Assembly: GCA_020744425.1 (NCBI GenBank) | Contig: JAGMUV010000009.1 | Coordinates: 2,046,001-2,110,000 of the forward strand | Source: Dactylonectria macrodidyma | Lineage: Eukaryota > Ascomycota > Sordariomycetes > Hypocreales > Nectriaceae | Direction of reading: 5' to 3' | Length of the DNA: 64,000 bases | In this document: positions 46,635 to 59,600 of the stretch, piece by piece | Position numbering within the stretch: position 1 is the stretch's first letter | Layout of the letters: every line of letters starts with the position of its first letter | Position numbers and translations under genes: made by a program | The notes under the pieces: model-generated | Told to the model about the DNA's origin: nothing | The model's database searches: none | What the model saw: the letters and a program-made list of their open reading frames with translations, nothing else

Positions 46635-47924
46635 GTGACTAACTCGTTATGAGCATGGTGTATGATGATACGGGTATGCGCAGCTTGGTAACTACTAGCG
46701 ATGTTGGTAACGCCGGGGCTCGTTATCAACGAGGGCCGAGCTCGAGGCGTGTTTTTGAACCAGGCCAAGCGATTGAGCGGCCTCTGCGTGGGGCTCGACC
46801 TTGAGGTCTGGAGACGAGCGAGAGGACGTGGCAAACGATCGTGGGCAGAGGGTCGTGGGTCAGAAGTTCGTGCGGCAGAAGGGTCGTGGGGGAACGTTGG
46901 TTGTGAGAGGTGATGATGGGGTAACAAGACGATGGCGGCGTTAACATGGCTACGTGGCGTCGATTTTGGTGACAAGAAGGGTTTAAAGCATGAAGCACGG
47001 GCTAGTAGGGGGGACGCTTACAGACGTACGGCGTGAGTGTTTGTCTCAAATAGCCATCCATGATGGAATTCTTCGACGGCGTGACGGCGGTTGAGCCGGC
47101 GTTAGCTGGGGGAGCTAAGGTGAGACAAAAGCAGATCACTGACCAGAGCTATCGACATTGGGCGGACATGACGTTGCACGTAGTAATGTCGATACATGTC
47201 AAGTACTCTCTCTTGGCAGATAGATATCCCTGAAAGGAGCATACGGCTGATGGATGGATCACCAGGTACTCCGTAGGTGGGCTGCATATACCCAATGCCG
47301 ATGACACCGGGGAACATGTACGAAGTACCGGCGTCGGAAACAAGGTGCTTTGCTTTGACGAGATGCAGACAGGGTTCATTCCGAGAAGGGGAATCAATCC
47401 GGGAATGACGGATTCTTTGCTTCAACAGTTTTGCAGATGGATTGACCCATCTAGACGAGCTGATTATACGATGTAGGGCGGGATGATGGATGGATTCCCA
47501 GGGTAGGAGACCCTTGAATCTTGATGAAGACGAGATGCCCTTGTTTGGGACGAAGAGAAAAAAGAAAAAGCAATATCCCTGGGCTGAAGCGTCAGCGCCG
47601 TTTGTGCGTGCGTGCAGCAGAAATGACAAACCTGGAAAAAGTTGGTGATTGCCTCGACCCTCGACCTCGACAGGGCCCCTGGTGTGGTACATACCACCTA
47701 CAAGGTAGACGATCATGTGTAAAGTAGTACCGGCGATAGTAAAGGGCTCTAACGTTAGCGGATGGTCCATTTCATCTGTGCTTTTCCTCGGCCGCCTGGG
47801 TCCTTTGACAGGGCTACCAATTGCATCTGGTCATCCTATGGGAAGGGAGGCCAAGCTCAAATGGCTGTGGCTTTGTGCTTCACATTGAAATAGGGACGAC
47901 GAGACGGGGGCGATGGGGCGGCAT

Positions 47925-47934
47925 ACTACGTAGT
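47925..47934. repeat. 10-bp palindrome ACTACGTAGT
   Basis: Core member of the palindrome family described in the findings. Confidence 0.9.
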
Positions 47935-48380
47935 CTAGTAAGCGAAGCAACCCGCAACCTGCAATCAAACAAACTTGGCATCTATCAAGCACACACAATA
48001 TCACGTATAGGTGCAATCCTACGTACTTGTTATGGACTCTCTGCCCTCTAGACTGGACTGCTCCTCTTCTACCAGGTACGGGATAATAATAATATGGTTC
48101 ATCATCAATCAGAGAATCCATCCATCCCTAGCCCCCCCTACCTAGTCATCGCCCTGGCCGGCTAGGCAAGGGTACCGAGAAAACAAAACCAAAACCAAAA
48201 ACGCCCCCAAAAAAACCCTAGTCAAACAAAACACTTCACTTTGTTGGTTTCGGTCCCTCAATTCCTCCAAAAAGGCGCCTTGCCTTGTCCCGGCTTTTCA
48301 GCCTTCGGGGGTTTTTTTTTGTTGTTGTTCACAACGACAAATAATCCCTGCTCGCATCGAGGGGTTTGAGCCATTGAGAC

Positions 48381-48396
48381 GGGGGGGGGGGGGGGG
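48381..48396. repeat. G16 homopolymer
   Basis: Sixteen consecutive G on the plus strand, about 70 bp after a T9 run, in a GC-skewed patch. Confidence 0.95.
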
Positions 48397-50743
48397 CTTT
48401 GGACGCTGGATGGCCAGGGCCTTTTGGTGGCCGCCCCTTCATGCGCATTTCGCAATTTGCTTTGGGAGCACGCTTCGTTCTCCCTCACACGCACGGGCTC
48501 GAGTCAAAGGCCTTGTTCGCGAAAGGCGTGAAAGCCTCATCAGTGTCAGCCCTGGGCGGGTTCATAATTAGGGGGGGAGGATGGGGATTAGACGGGATGG
48601 GTTGAGATGAGATGGGATGGCTAACAAGGGCGTAATGAGCAAAGGACGGACCGCCTCACGCCTCGGGCTTCACTTGGACAGTTCAACTCGTACTATGAAC
48701 GGGCGTACTAATTTGTTTGTAGCTCCAGGTGGCCGGGCGGATGGCGGATGGCGGACGAAGCGAGACACTTCTCATGGAGGGTGGGCTGGTGGCCATGGCG
48801 TAACGTCGATATGATATGTCTTCGTACATAACTTGAGGGCATTGGGCAATGGGTTGGGATCGGGACAAGACCCGTGCCACGGAGCGCTGCCTTCTTGTCC
48901 CCGGGTATGATGGTAACATAGCTACTGGCTGGCAACTCAGCTTAGTCCGTCGATGCGGCATCACGTCTTGTCATGATGTCGAGCCGTGTTTCGGGGCAGG
49001 GAGGGAGTGGAGCCGATGTCGAGTTGACGCATCATTACTCGGATGAGAAGCCCAGCAGTCGCTCATCGACCGCTACAGTAACGGGATTTCCTTGAACCTG
49101 CTACAGAGCACACAGCCTTCTGCGAGTACAGTGGTGCAGGGCAGTCAGCGTGTGATGATCGGACAGGCATCACCCCAGGGAAGAATATAACCACTGCTTC
49201 AGAAGCCGGGACTCCATCAATCGACTTGCTTGTCTGATTCCATCGTCCCATCTTGACAACCCCTAGCCTTAGTGCCCCTTCTTCTGGAGCCCCGTTTCCC
49301 CTATTTCTTCCCATGGCCTTGTTCTGTCATTTGCTTTGTCCAGGCTCATCATGATACATACGGGGTGGGATAACGGAAAGCAGTAGTTACCATGGGTTCG
49401 TCACTTCTCTCATGTGTTTCCCGGCTTGGTGCCATTGGGTCGTCATTCTCTTTGTCTCTCCAATCTGAATGGAGTGGCAAAGAGTGAAGTCGTCAAGTGA
49501 CCAGATTGAGCAACATCCAGGTCGGTTACGAGAGACTATATTGCTGATTATTGCATCAATTTGCGTCGGTGTTTGCCCTACAGTGCTGGAGCGCATCAAC
49601 ACTAACCTACCTAGGTACGTAGTAAAGAACAAAGAAGCATCGTCACATCACTGCACCACAAAGAATCGATGCATATGAAAGCCCTGACCTTCCATCATTA
49701 CTAGATCTAAGCTGTGCTGTATCCGTCCGTACTCCCTTGAGCGCGGTTCTCAAGATGCCGCAGGTAGTAATTACCCAACATGTCCTGGGCAATCAACTCG
49801 AAGCCTGCCCGTCATCCCTCGGCATCGTCTCCATTTCTGATCCCCTTCTGCTGGCCCCCCTGGGCGTGATCCCCCCTCCCCCGTTTCAAATCGATTTTCT
49901 ACTGCTGGCCCGGTTGGTGGTGCCAGGGTCTATCCATCGCCTTGGGGTCTTGCTTTTGAACCCCCCTTTCAATCACCAAAATTCACCAGGGGTGTAGGCG
50001 CTGGAGAGCGACGGCGGACAGAAAAAAAAACAATACTAAATTTGTGACTTTACCACGCCCAGCCGCTAAGGTCAACGGCTACCAGCGCCTGGGCATTGCT
50101 GACTCTGTATGTACTATCAAAGCGCGGGCTGGACGAGCTGCCTACTACGTAACCAGGCGTTGCTTCGCTACTGGGCGTCTTGCATAACTGACGTCCCAGG
50201 TTTGCGATGGATACTGTGGTGGTTAAATGGGTGCCTGAGAGGTTCGTGATAGCACGTTAGTACCTCGGACAGTTCCAGAGGCACGGTCGGGACTCATGCC
50301 TGGTGTATCGCCAAGCCTTGTGGGTGCTTGCGTGCTACTGGTGTTTGTTACCTAGTACCTAGGTAGGTATCCAGGTAAGGTACCTGCAGTAGCTGTGCGC
50401 CCACTGACGAGTCCCTTGTAATATCGAATGCCAGGCCTGAGAATGGGTGTCGGTATTACCCGGCTCGCTGCTGGATGACTGGCCTGGGTTGGGTTGTTTT
50501 ATTATATTCCGTGGGAAAAAGACTCGATGGCTGCTTTTACCCTGGAAATGGGCTGGGCTGGGCCATCCATAGCCCACACTATCCATCCATCCAGCGCCTC
50601 CAGCCCAGCCCAGCCCAGACCAGACCAGCCAGTCCGTCCAGCCCACTCCAGCAGTCCAGTCCAGTCCAGTCCAGCTCACCACAGCCCGGCCCCAGCCCAT
50701 GGATCAGTCAGTAAGTTAGGCGGGACTGCAGCAGAATTGAATT

Positions 50744-50796
50744 GTACCTACCTACCTTACCTACCTTACTTAGGAGCCTAGCAGGTAGGTAGGTAC
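50744..50796. repeat. 13-bp inverted repeat of TACC/GGTA units with 27-bp loop
   Basis: GTACCTACCTACC at 50744-50756 is the exact reverse complement of GGTAGGTAGGTAC at 50784-50796. The loop also contains CTTACCTACC. It lies about 800 bp upstream of the cdc42 start and could form a cruciform or an RNA hairpin. Confidence 0.95.
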
Positions 50797-50824
50797 CTGG
50801 ATTGGTAGGTACGTACTGCGTATG

Positions 50825-51593
50825 AAGTACCCACCTACCCCGTCCACCTTGTAGTCCATCACCCAATCCACCATCAATCAGCCCTCCGCAGCCATTCGCC
50901 GTCCCTGTTCGCCATTCATTCATCAGCCAGTTGCCCATCCCGTTCGTCCTCTCCACTCCCAGGACCTTGGCCTGCCTCTTAGGTACCTTACTTCCTCCTG
51001 CTCCTGCTCCTGCGCCTGCGCCGCCGTCTGGTCCGTCCAACGCTGTCTGGTCTTGCTCTCTCTCTCTCTCTTCTCGCTCTAGCTCCGCTCCTGCCTCCCC
51101 CCCCCGCCTGCCTGCTCCTCTTACTGTCTGCCTGGCTTGCTTTGGCCTGGCTTTTGGCTCCTCCCCCCCTCTCCTCTCCTCTCCTCTCCTCTCAAGGCTC
51201 TCCCCAAAGAAAGAGATCCACTATCACTGCCACGGCCTCTGCCTTCTACCAACCACTACCACGGCCTCCCTCCTTCACCTTAACATTTACCTGCCTACAC
51301 CTCCAGTCTCCAGTACGCCGATCAACCATCACCCGCAACCACCACCTACCAAACAACTACCAAACAACTACGCCTCATCCGCCGCCGCCTATTCTTCGAC
51401 CTCTCTCCCACCTCACACTTCGACCTCATCCCCTCGACCTCCCACTCCTCCGATTCCGACCTGGTCCTTTGTATCTCATTCAACTTCCTGCTCTCTCGCA
51501 CGCGCGCGCCCAGTCTCCCATCGTCACTCTCTTCGAGGGCCTGCATCCCGTATTAGGTAGCCAAGCTCCTGCCGAGGAGCTGCCGAGCAGAAC
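50825..51593 (+). promoter_or_regulatory. pyrimidine-rich, ATG-free presumptive leader of cdc42
   Basis: From the uORF ATG at 50822 to the cdc42 ATG at 51594 there is no ATG in any frame. The stretch is C/T-rich with CTCT runs at about 51055-51075 and 51170-51195. Two tiny uORFs precede it (50699-50719 and 50822-50854). That this is a transcribed 5' UTR is inference. Confidence 0.6.
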
Positions 51594-52718
<1,125 letters not shown>

Positions 52719-55362
52719 TCGGGGCAATGGCAAACCTGCGGTTATGTGAGGGCCACCTTTGTCCGTCCTCCCCTTGGCATTGGTGGCTCGACAAGAGAAG
52801 CTCTGTCGACAGAGTCTTAACTTAGGTCGGAAGGATGCAGCGGCATAAGGGACGTGGTCTTGGCAGACGAGATGAGAGGAGGGTCTGGTCGATCTGACAC
52901 GCGGCGTGCATCGGGCAACGGAACGAAGCTTGGGGAGCGGGCGTCTCGTTTCATGAGCTTGACGAAAGCGGATGAGTGTGTCGGCGAGAGAAAGCGGATG
53001 GGCTCCTGCAGAGGCCGTCAAAGGCAGTGCCGGACAGTGTCTCTGTGCTTGATGGGCCAGCCTTGTGCCGTCAGCCTTTCTGCGTTTATTGGACCGGAAT
53101 CTACAATGCTCTTTATTCTTGGTTCTCTCTCTTGACATTTTATTTTTGGGAGGAAGCGAGAAGTGAGGAGATGAGGAGTGAAGGTGGGGGAAATTCATAA
53201 AGCTAGGCGGGAACGCTTCGATAGGACAGTTTGGCGATTGGAGTGCATTTTAAATCGATGGTCTTGTGTTGTATTTTGCAGACGGTCTGGGAGTTGATGA
53301 GGTATCAAGTTTGCAATTTGCAGGTGTTGGTCTGGTCTAGTGTGGTTTCCCTGGACTCGTTTTGGACTCACTACTGCACCTACATATGGGACTATGGTTG
53401 CCACTCGAGGATCTCAACAAGGGTGGAAGATGTGACGTGATTCGCGTAGAAGGTCTTGTTTTGCATTATCAGGAGGATGGCGGATGAAGAGACTGCACGA
53501 TTAACCACTGACAAGGGGCAGAACACCATCAACATGCATACGTACTATGGAAGCAGCCGCCAGGGCCAAGCTTTCTTTGAAGACGGTTGGTATGCAGCAC
53601 CTCAGGTTACTTTGTACCGGATTAACATGTCACTGACTTAGGATATGGGGATGGCTGCCCGGGCCGGTTCTGAGGATGCTGACCGCCGGGTGGACTAGCC
53701 AAAAGAACGGGGAACTGAATGCATTGGTGTGTATGGTGGATTCGGAGATGGTTGCCAGCGGATACAAGACTATCTAGGTACCTCTCCAGCTATAATAGCA
53801 GTTGGACACACCAATACAGCATATAGCTCACGGGAGAGTCGATGGGTTCGTGGCATGAGGAGGGGTTTGCAATATTTCCCTCGTTCCCTTTGGTACGTCG
53901 ATGCCTCGATGCCTTGATGCCTCGGCGCCTTCGATGCCCTCGATACTTTGATCCTACAATTTAGGGATTCCATTCAACCCCTTGTTCTTCCTTATGGGCC
54001 ATGCATGCTGTCGGTTTGACAACGCAACGCCCGTATGTCTGCAATGCTTGGCAGATTGAGTGGTTTATTAGTGTCAGTTGGGACGCGGTAGACTACGAAA
54101 CGATGTGGCTAATGATGCAGGTTTCCCCGCCCGCCATACGTGAAGCGGAAGCTGGGGAAGGACAGCCGAGTACCATACTGAACGACTTCTCAGGGGTCAT
54201 GCCTTCTAGAATATAGACAAAGTGCATGTGAGACTTCGACAACATGGGATATGATTATATATATATATGGGTTGAGGTAGGTTGAGGTAAAGGAGGGAAA
54301 GCTGGCTGGAGTGAATATAGGCGAGGTCATAGGGCTAATCGTCTGGTAAAGGCAAGGCAGAATTTTAAATTTTAAACGTTTTTTTTTTTTTAAAAAAAAA
54401 AAGAAAAAAGAAAAAAAGAAAAAGGAGCAGGTCAAGAGACACTCGACAACAGTTGCAGGAGAATCCCGGCAACTTAAACAGCAATTACACCACTATTGCA
54501 TATCCGGAATCCTAATTCATGACATGCGAATGTTTGACGAGAGAAGCTCAACAGTACACTTGGCCCGCTACCTAAAAAGCTACTGTCCAAATTTACGGTG
54601 TGCAAATACGGAAAATATCCCGCCGTACGCCAATTGGATCCCAGGCCGAAAGCAAGAACCATTGCCTTTGCGCTTGTTTGCCCCGATCGGGCCGGTGGTG
54701 AGCCGGCCTTGACCGGGAATTGATCCAACGGGTGGATGGTAGACTAGGTAGACCGTAAAAAAAAACATAACAACTTTGGGTCGGGAATCTTTCGGAGAGA
54801 AAACCTGGTCAAAGAGAAAACCCACAACAAGTTGCGTCGGGTCCGGTGACGGCGATGCGATTGACCAATCAGTGTCTCCAGTAGTATCTACAGCACCGAA
54901 CAATTAGGTAGCAAAAGACGGACTCGATCCATGCCCCCCTCCGCTTCCCCCGCGGCTGTGACGGGGATCCGGCATTGGGGAAAGTTCTCGCAGTCTGTTG
55001 CCTCATTGATCAGACCCAGCCTAATGAATTAGTGGTACAGTACTTAGGATATATCATGTCGCCCCAGCAGCCCGGGAGGGGCCACGGGAGTCGATCTGAT
55101 TTGTAGACTCAATTGAAGATCAACCAATTCCATTCATGATCCGCAGCTCTCCCCTCCTTCGGACCTCTGACTCGGGCCACGGCCGGCGGCGCAAAGTGGG
55201 CTGGATGTGACCGCCGGCCATGACATGTTGGTATTTATTTGGCTTGCTTCTCCTCTTGACTTCGTCTTGCTTCTTTTTCCTTCTTCTTCTTTGTTTGTCC
55301 TTTCTTTCATCTTGTTGCTACTGTTTCTTGTTCTGTAGAACTTTGAAACCTTCGAACTCACC
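52719..55362. other. 2.6-kb gene-free stretch
   Basis: cdc42 3' UTR followed by noncoding sequence. The minus ORF at 52713-53198 (161 codons) overlaps the end of cdc42 and lacks domain features. Contains a TA run (54256-54268) and the T13A11 hairpin. The last 150 bp (CTTCTT-rich) are the likely leader of the ureohydrolase gene. Confidence 0.55.
54379..54425. repeat. T13A11 self-complementary homopolymer block
   Basis: Thirteen T (54379-54391) directly followed by eleven A (54392-54402), then AAAAAAG-type repeats. Self-complementary, so it can form a hairpin. Confidence 0.9.
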
Positions 55363-56653
55363 ATGAAGTCTACCTCCCTCTTGAGCCTGCTGGCGCTGGC
55401 GGGGCTGTCGACCGCTTGTGGCCATGATCATGACGACAAGGAATGGACGCAGGAGGAGTTGGCTGAGCTTCAAGCCAAATGGGGCAACGAGGTTTGTTCT
55501 ATCCACTCTTGAGGGGGGATCCAGATGTGAAAGAAGCATCTGGAGAGAGGGGGAGGAAGAAGAAAGGAGCTGACTTGAAGTCTTCATCAAGTGGTCCTTC
55601 AACGGCATTGGCACCTTTGCCCACCTCAACCACGTCCGGTGCCTCACGGAACCCACAGAGCCCTTCGATATCGCCATCGTCGGCGCTCCGTTCGACACGG
55701 CCGTGACATACCGGCCCGGCGCCCGCTTCGGCCCGCGGGCCATCCGGCAGGCGTCGGCGCGTCAGACGTCGTTCCGCGGTTTCAACCCGCGCGCCGGCAT
55801 CAATCCGTACCAGAACTGGGCCAAGGTCGTCGACTGCGGCGACATTCCCATCACCCCGATCGACAACAACATCGCCCGCGAGCAGATGACCCAGGCTCTC
55901 ACCCAGCTCGGCCGCCGGAGGACCGTCAGCGCCCTCGCCCCCAAGCCCAAGCTCATGACCCTTGGAGGCGACCACAGCTTGACTCTCCCCGCTCTGCGAG
56001 CCCTGACCGAGGTCTATGGCAAGCCCATTCAGGTCCTCCACTTTGATGCCCATCTCGATACCTGGAACCCCGCCGCCTATCCCTCCTACTGGGGCGAGAC
56101 CCATTTCACCCACGGCTCCATGTTTTGGATGGCTAACCAAGAGGGCCTTCTCTCCAACTCGTCCTCGGAGCCCTCCGTCCACGCCGGCCTGCGCACCCGC
56201 CTGAGCGGCACCGACTGGTCCGACAACATGGACGACACGGCCCAGAACTGGATCCGCTTCGCCGCCGACGAGATCGACGACCTCGGCGTCCAGGGCATCA
56301 TCGACGGCATCCTAGCCGCCCTCGGCACCGAGAACCCCGTCTACCTGTCTGTCGACATTGATGTCCTCGACCCGGCTTTTGCTCCTGGCACCGGCACCCC
56401 GGAGCCTGGCGGTTGGACCACCCGCGAGTTCATCCGCATTCTGCGAGGCCTCGAAGGCCTCAACCTTGTTGGCGCCGACGTCGTTGAGGTGTCGCCCGCC
56501 TACCAGGGCAACGGCGAGGAGACTTCGTTGGCCGCCGCCCAGGTTGTTTACGAGCTCATCACCTCCATGGTCCAGCGCGGGCTGCAGGATATGGGCAAGG
56601 AGGGCAATTCAGACCATGTTGATGATGCCAAAAATGTCAAAGATGAGCTGTGA
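55363..56653 (+). CDS. secreted ureohydrolase (agmatinase/arginase family)
   Basis: Two exons, 55363-55491 and 55592-56653 (100-bp intron, phase 0), 396 residues. Exon 1 encodes a signal peptide (MKSTSLLSLLALAGLSTACG) and an acidic stretch. Exon 2 carries the complete ureohydrolase domain. Predicted Mn ligands are H171 (GGDHS), D195, H197, D199 (HFDAHLD), D298 and D300 (SVDIDVLDP), followed by FAPGTGTPEPGG. The family hydrolyses guanidino compounds (agmatine, arginine, guanidinobutyrate) to urea plus an amine. The NHFTHG-like THFTHGSMFW segment and EPGG motif suit agmatinase-type members. The signal peptide implies secretion or vacuolar delivery. The actual substrate is not determined by sequence. 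Confidence 0.93.
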
Positions 56654-59600
56654 GTGAGTAATGCGGGGGCAGCGTATCCTAGAGGGTTTGCTTAGCCAGC
56701 CAATCCAATGTCTATAACGTCATGACGGAATCTTCGACTCCGAAGAATGTACATAACGAGCATATATAGGCGCTGTAAAGACGAGACGAAATTGATACCA
56801 CATTTCTTATACAACTAGAGAGGCTAGCGTTGTCTCCTGACAAGTTTCAGTAAAAATGGCGGAAGCACGAAACTGTACCAAGCTCCATTGTGAAGGGAGA
56901 ATCCTAAGTGGCCAAACAAGACCTAGCCTGACATAGAAGTCATTGGCCTGGGACTTCGAGAACTTGATCATACCTAGATTGGCTGGTATCATGGATCAAG
57001 TGGTCGTTCATATCGTTTCAATAAATACATGATGCCGTTAGCGCGGATTGGCTCACGAATTTGACGGTATAATCAGTAGCGTGTGTTGTAATCCAGACAA
57101 GAGGTAGATGCTGCTTGCTGTTGAGAAAATGAAAGACAAAAACACGTCCAGAAGTCAAGCTAGGGACGGGATGACCATAGACGCCAGTCAAGGAGAGCTG
57201 GCTCCCGACACACCGCCGGGTTGATGGGGATGAGTCTCGACAAACGACATCTCGACAGACACTACCCAGCCTGCCTTATGGTAGATGTGGGCTAAGTGGC
57301 TTCACAATGCACGGTCAACTAGCACGCAAGGTCAATAGCATGCCTTCAACTGAGGGGATTTTCCTAGTCACTGGAGGATGCTTAGGGTGAGAGAGTGGGT
57401 GAGGTCTTCCTTGTGGGGTGGGAGAACAAGTACGTGAGCAATCGAGTGACAGGGTCGACGAAAGTCAAGCGACGGTGCCAGGGCGAATACTTAGGCATTG
57501 AAAAACATGAGAGCTCTACTTCAACATCGCCAGTGCGCAGGCCGTCTCTAGTAAACGATGCTTCGCTCCGAGCCGTGATGGCAAAGGTTTCAGGTGACGG
57601 GCGATCGCGTGCCAGGAGTCAAGGCTCGGTGAAGCCAGGGTCTGCTGTGGGCGAATACTCTTGATCTAGGCCCTGAAGGGATTCAACCCCGTGGTCTAGG
57701 TATCGGTCCGTGTCGTTGCCGTTCTGATATGAAATAAACATCCGGGTATTGTTCGTTCACAAGGGATGGATAACGGTACGTAGAAGCAATGTGCGCATAA
57801 CCCAGGACCCAGTCCACTTGTTCTGACTGAAGGGAGATGAAAGAGTCACTGCCCCGGCTCACACATGCCTTTCAATCAGCTGTGGCGGCGGTGGCGTGAT
57901 AGCTCAGATATGCTTCTTCCTATCAAGAGGACATTGTGATGGCAAGTTGTGATGCTGGGCTTCAATGGTTCGTCTGATCATACGTACGTATCGCGCTCGA
58001 CTACGTATGCGTAGCCGAGTTCAATCCAAAACTGTGGGGGGGAGGCGCTTGTGGTGGATGGGCCTAGAGAGTAGGGATGCACGTAAGCTATTTGATCGGC
58101 GTTTTTGTGCTCATGTCATGCTGCGGGTAAGTTTCTTTTGCCCAGGGAAAAGGGTTGTGCAAGAGGCTCGGGTAGTTGGCGGGATGACGAGATGGCGCGA
58201 CGATGGGGCCGGTAGAGAGGGCCGCAGAGAGGCAAACCGCCGTCATGGTATGGCCGATGATTGATGGCATTTTAGAAGGCGAACGGATTATCCTGAATCT
58301 GTCTTCTGGGGTCGGTTCAGCGTCCGCCATGCAAAAAAGCCTGACTGGGCTGGTCAAGGCTTTGTTCCGCATCCTGTCAAGCCTTCCGCAAGGGAGCCGA
58401 GGGGCTGAATTGAGTAGGACGCCACCTATGCTTGAGACCCAAGGAATGAACCGCCAAGCGGTGTAAGGCATAAAGAACGGTAGGGGCAAGGGAACCGACA
58501 CTTCAGAGCCAAGGGAAGGGTGCGGTGGGATCATGGATGGCACAGCGGTTCAGATTGGTGGCAATGATACAGAGGCCATGGAAGTGAGATAGACTGGGCA
58601 TTTTGCAGCATGTGTCCTTTCGTGGGAGGTGGAAGCGGGAACCGAATCGGCGGACGGACCAGCCCCCCGGCTTTGAGGCACCGGGCACCGCATAAGTCCA
58701 CCGGGAGGGCCGTTCATAGCTCAGGGACGGTCGCATGGTCAACCAAGGGCCTTCGCCCTCGCACTTCGTAGGGCCTCACAAGGGCTCACTGAATGTCGGG
58801 ATTCGACAGGCCCAACAGAGACCAGAGAGGCCTTCTCTCCCACAGCACTGGGGGCAGCCGTCCCACGCGGCTGGTGCATCTGGAAACGCCTGAGACGTTT
58901 CTTAAAATAGACCCCGACGACTTTGCAATGACTGCAGAGTTGGTGCTTCAGCGAGGCCGACCCCCTTGCGGTTGTTTCACAGTAACTGGGGTCCGTGGCG
59001 AAAAGACCACCGTGAATGCGAACAGGCCTTGAATTGCTTGAATTGCCGGGCGGGCATTATGCGAGACCGTGGCTTACGGGAGTGCTATTGAAAGCAAGCC
59101 AAGCGCCCCTTGTGCCATGATCGAGATGAATGAGTGGTGACACGACAACGACACCATGGTCTCGGCGCTAATAATGCTGCTGGTGATCAATAGTGCACTC
59201 AGAACACACCACCGTTCAGGTCGCTACCAAATACGGGCGGTAGACAACTTCAATATGAGAGAAGCGGTATCCGTGCTAAAGTTTTAGACGGCGTCAGCGT
59301 TGTGCCAATTTAGCGCGTAGAAACGGACAGACCCATTACATCTTTCCTAGTTTCGATTAGCCATCCATCGTGTATTAGGGGTCCAATTTATTAGGGGGTT
59401 GAAGAAGACAATAGGAAACTGAGGTGGGAACCATTTTCGAGAGGGATGAGGAATGGGGTTGCATCAATCTCAAGGTGGGGACGATCGAAATCATTAATTG
59501 AGTGAGTGAGTGAATGAGTGAACGGGTAATGAGCGGTGGCCTTGCCGAGAATGGTGTGTGCGGTGAGATGAATGAATGGTGGATGGATAGATGATTGCAG

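Larger units (their letters stand above)
45447..51593. other. 6.1-kb gene-free region upstream of cdc42
   Basis: No supported gene. The longest minus ORF (47102-47770, 222 codons) and others (45869-46177, 46478-46975) have no domain and uneven composition. The region carries palindromes at 46621 and 47925, a G16 run, GGTA/TACC repeats and, from about 50825, a C/T-rich segment with no ATG up to the cdc42 start. Confidence 0.6.
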
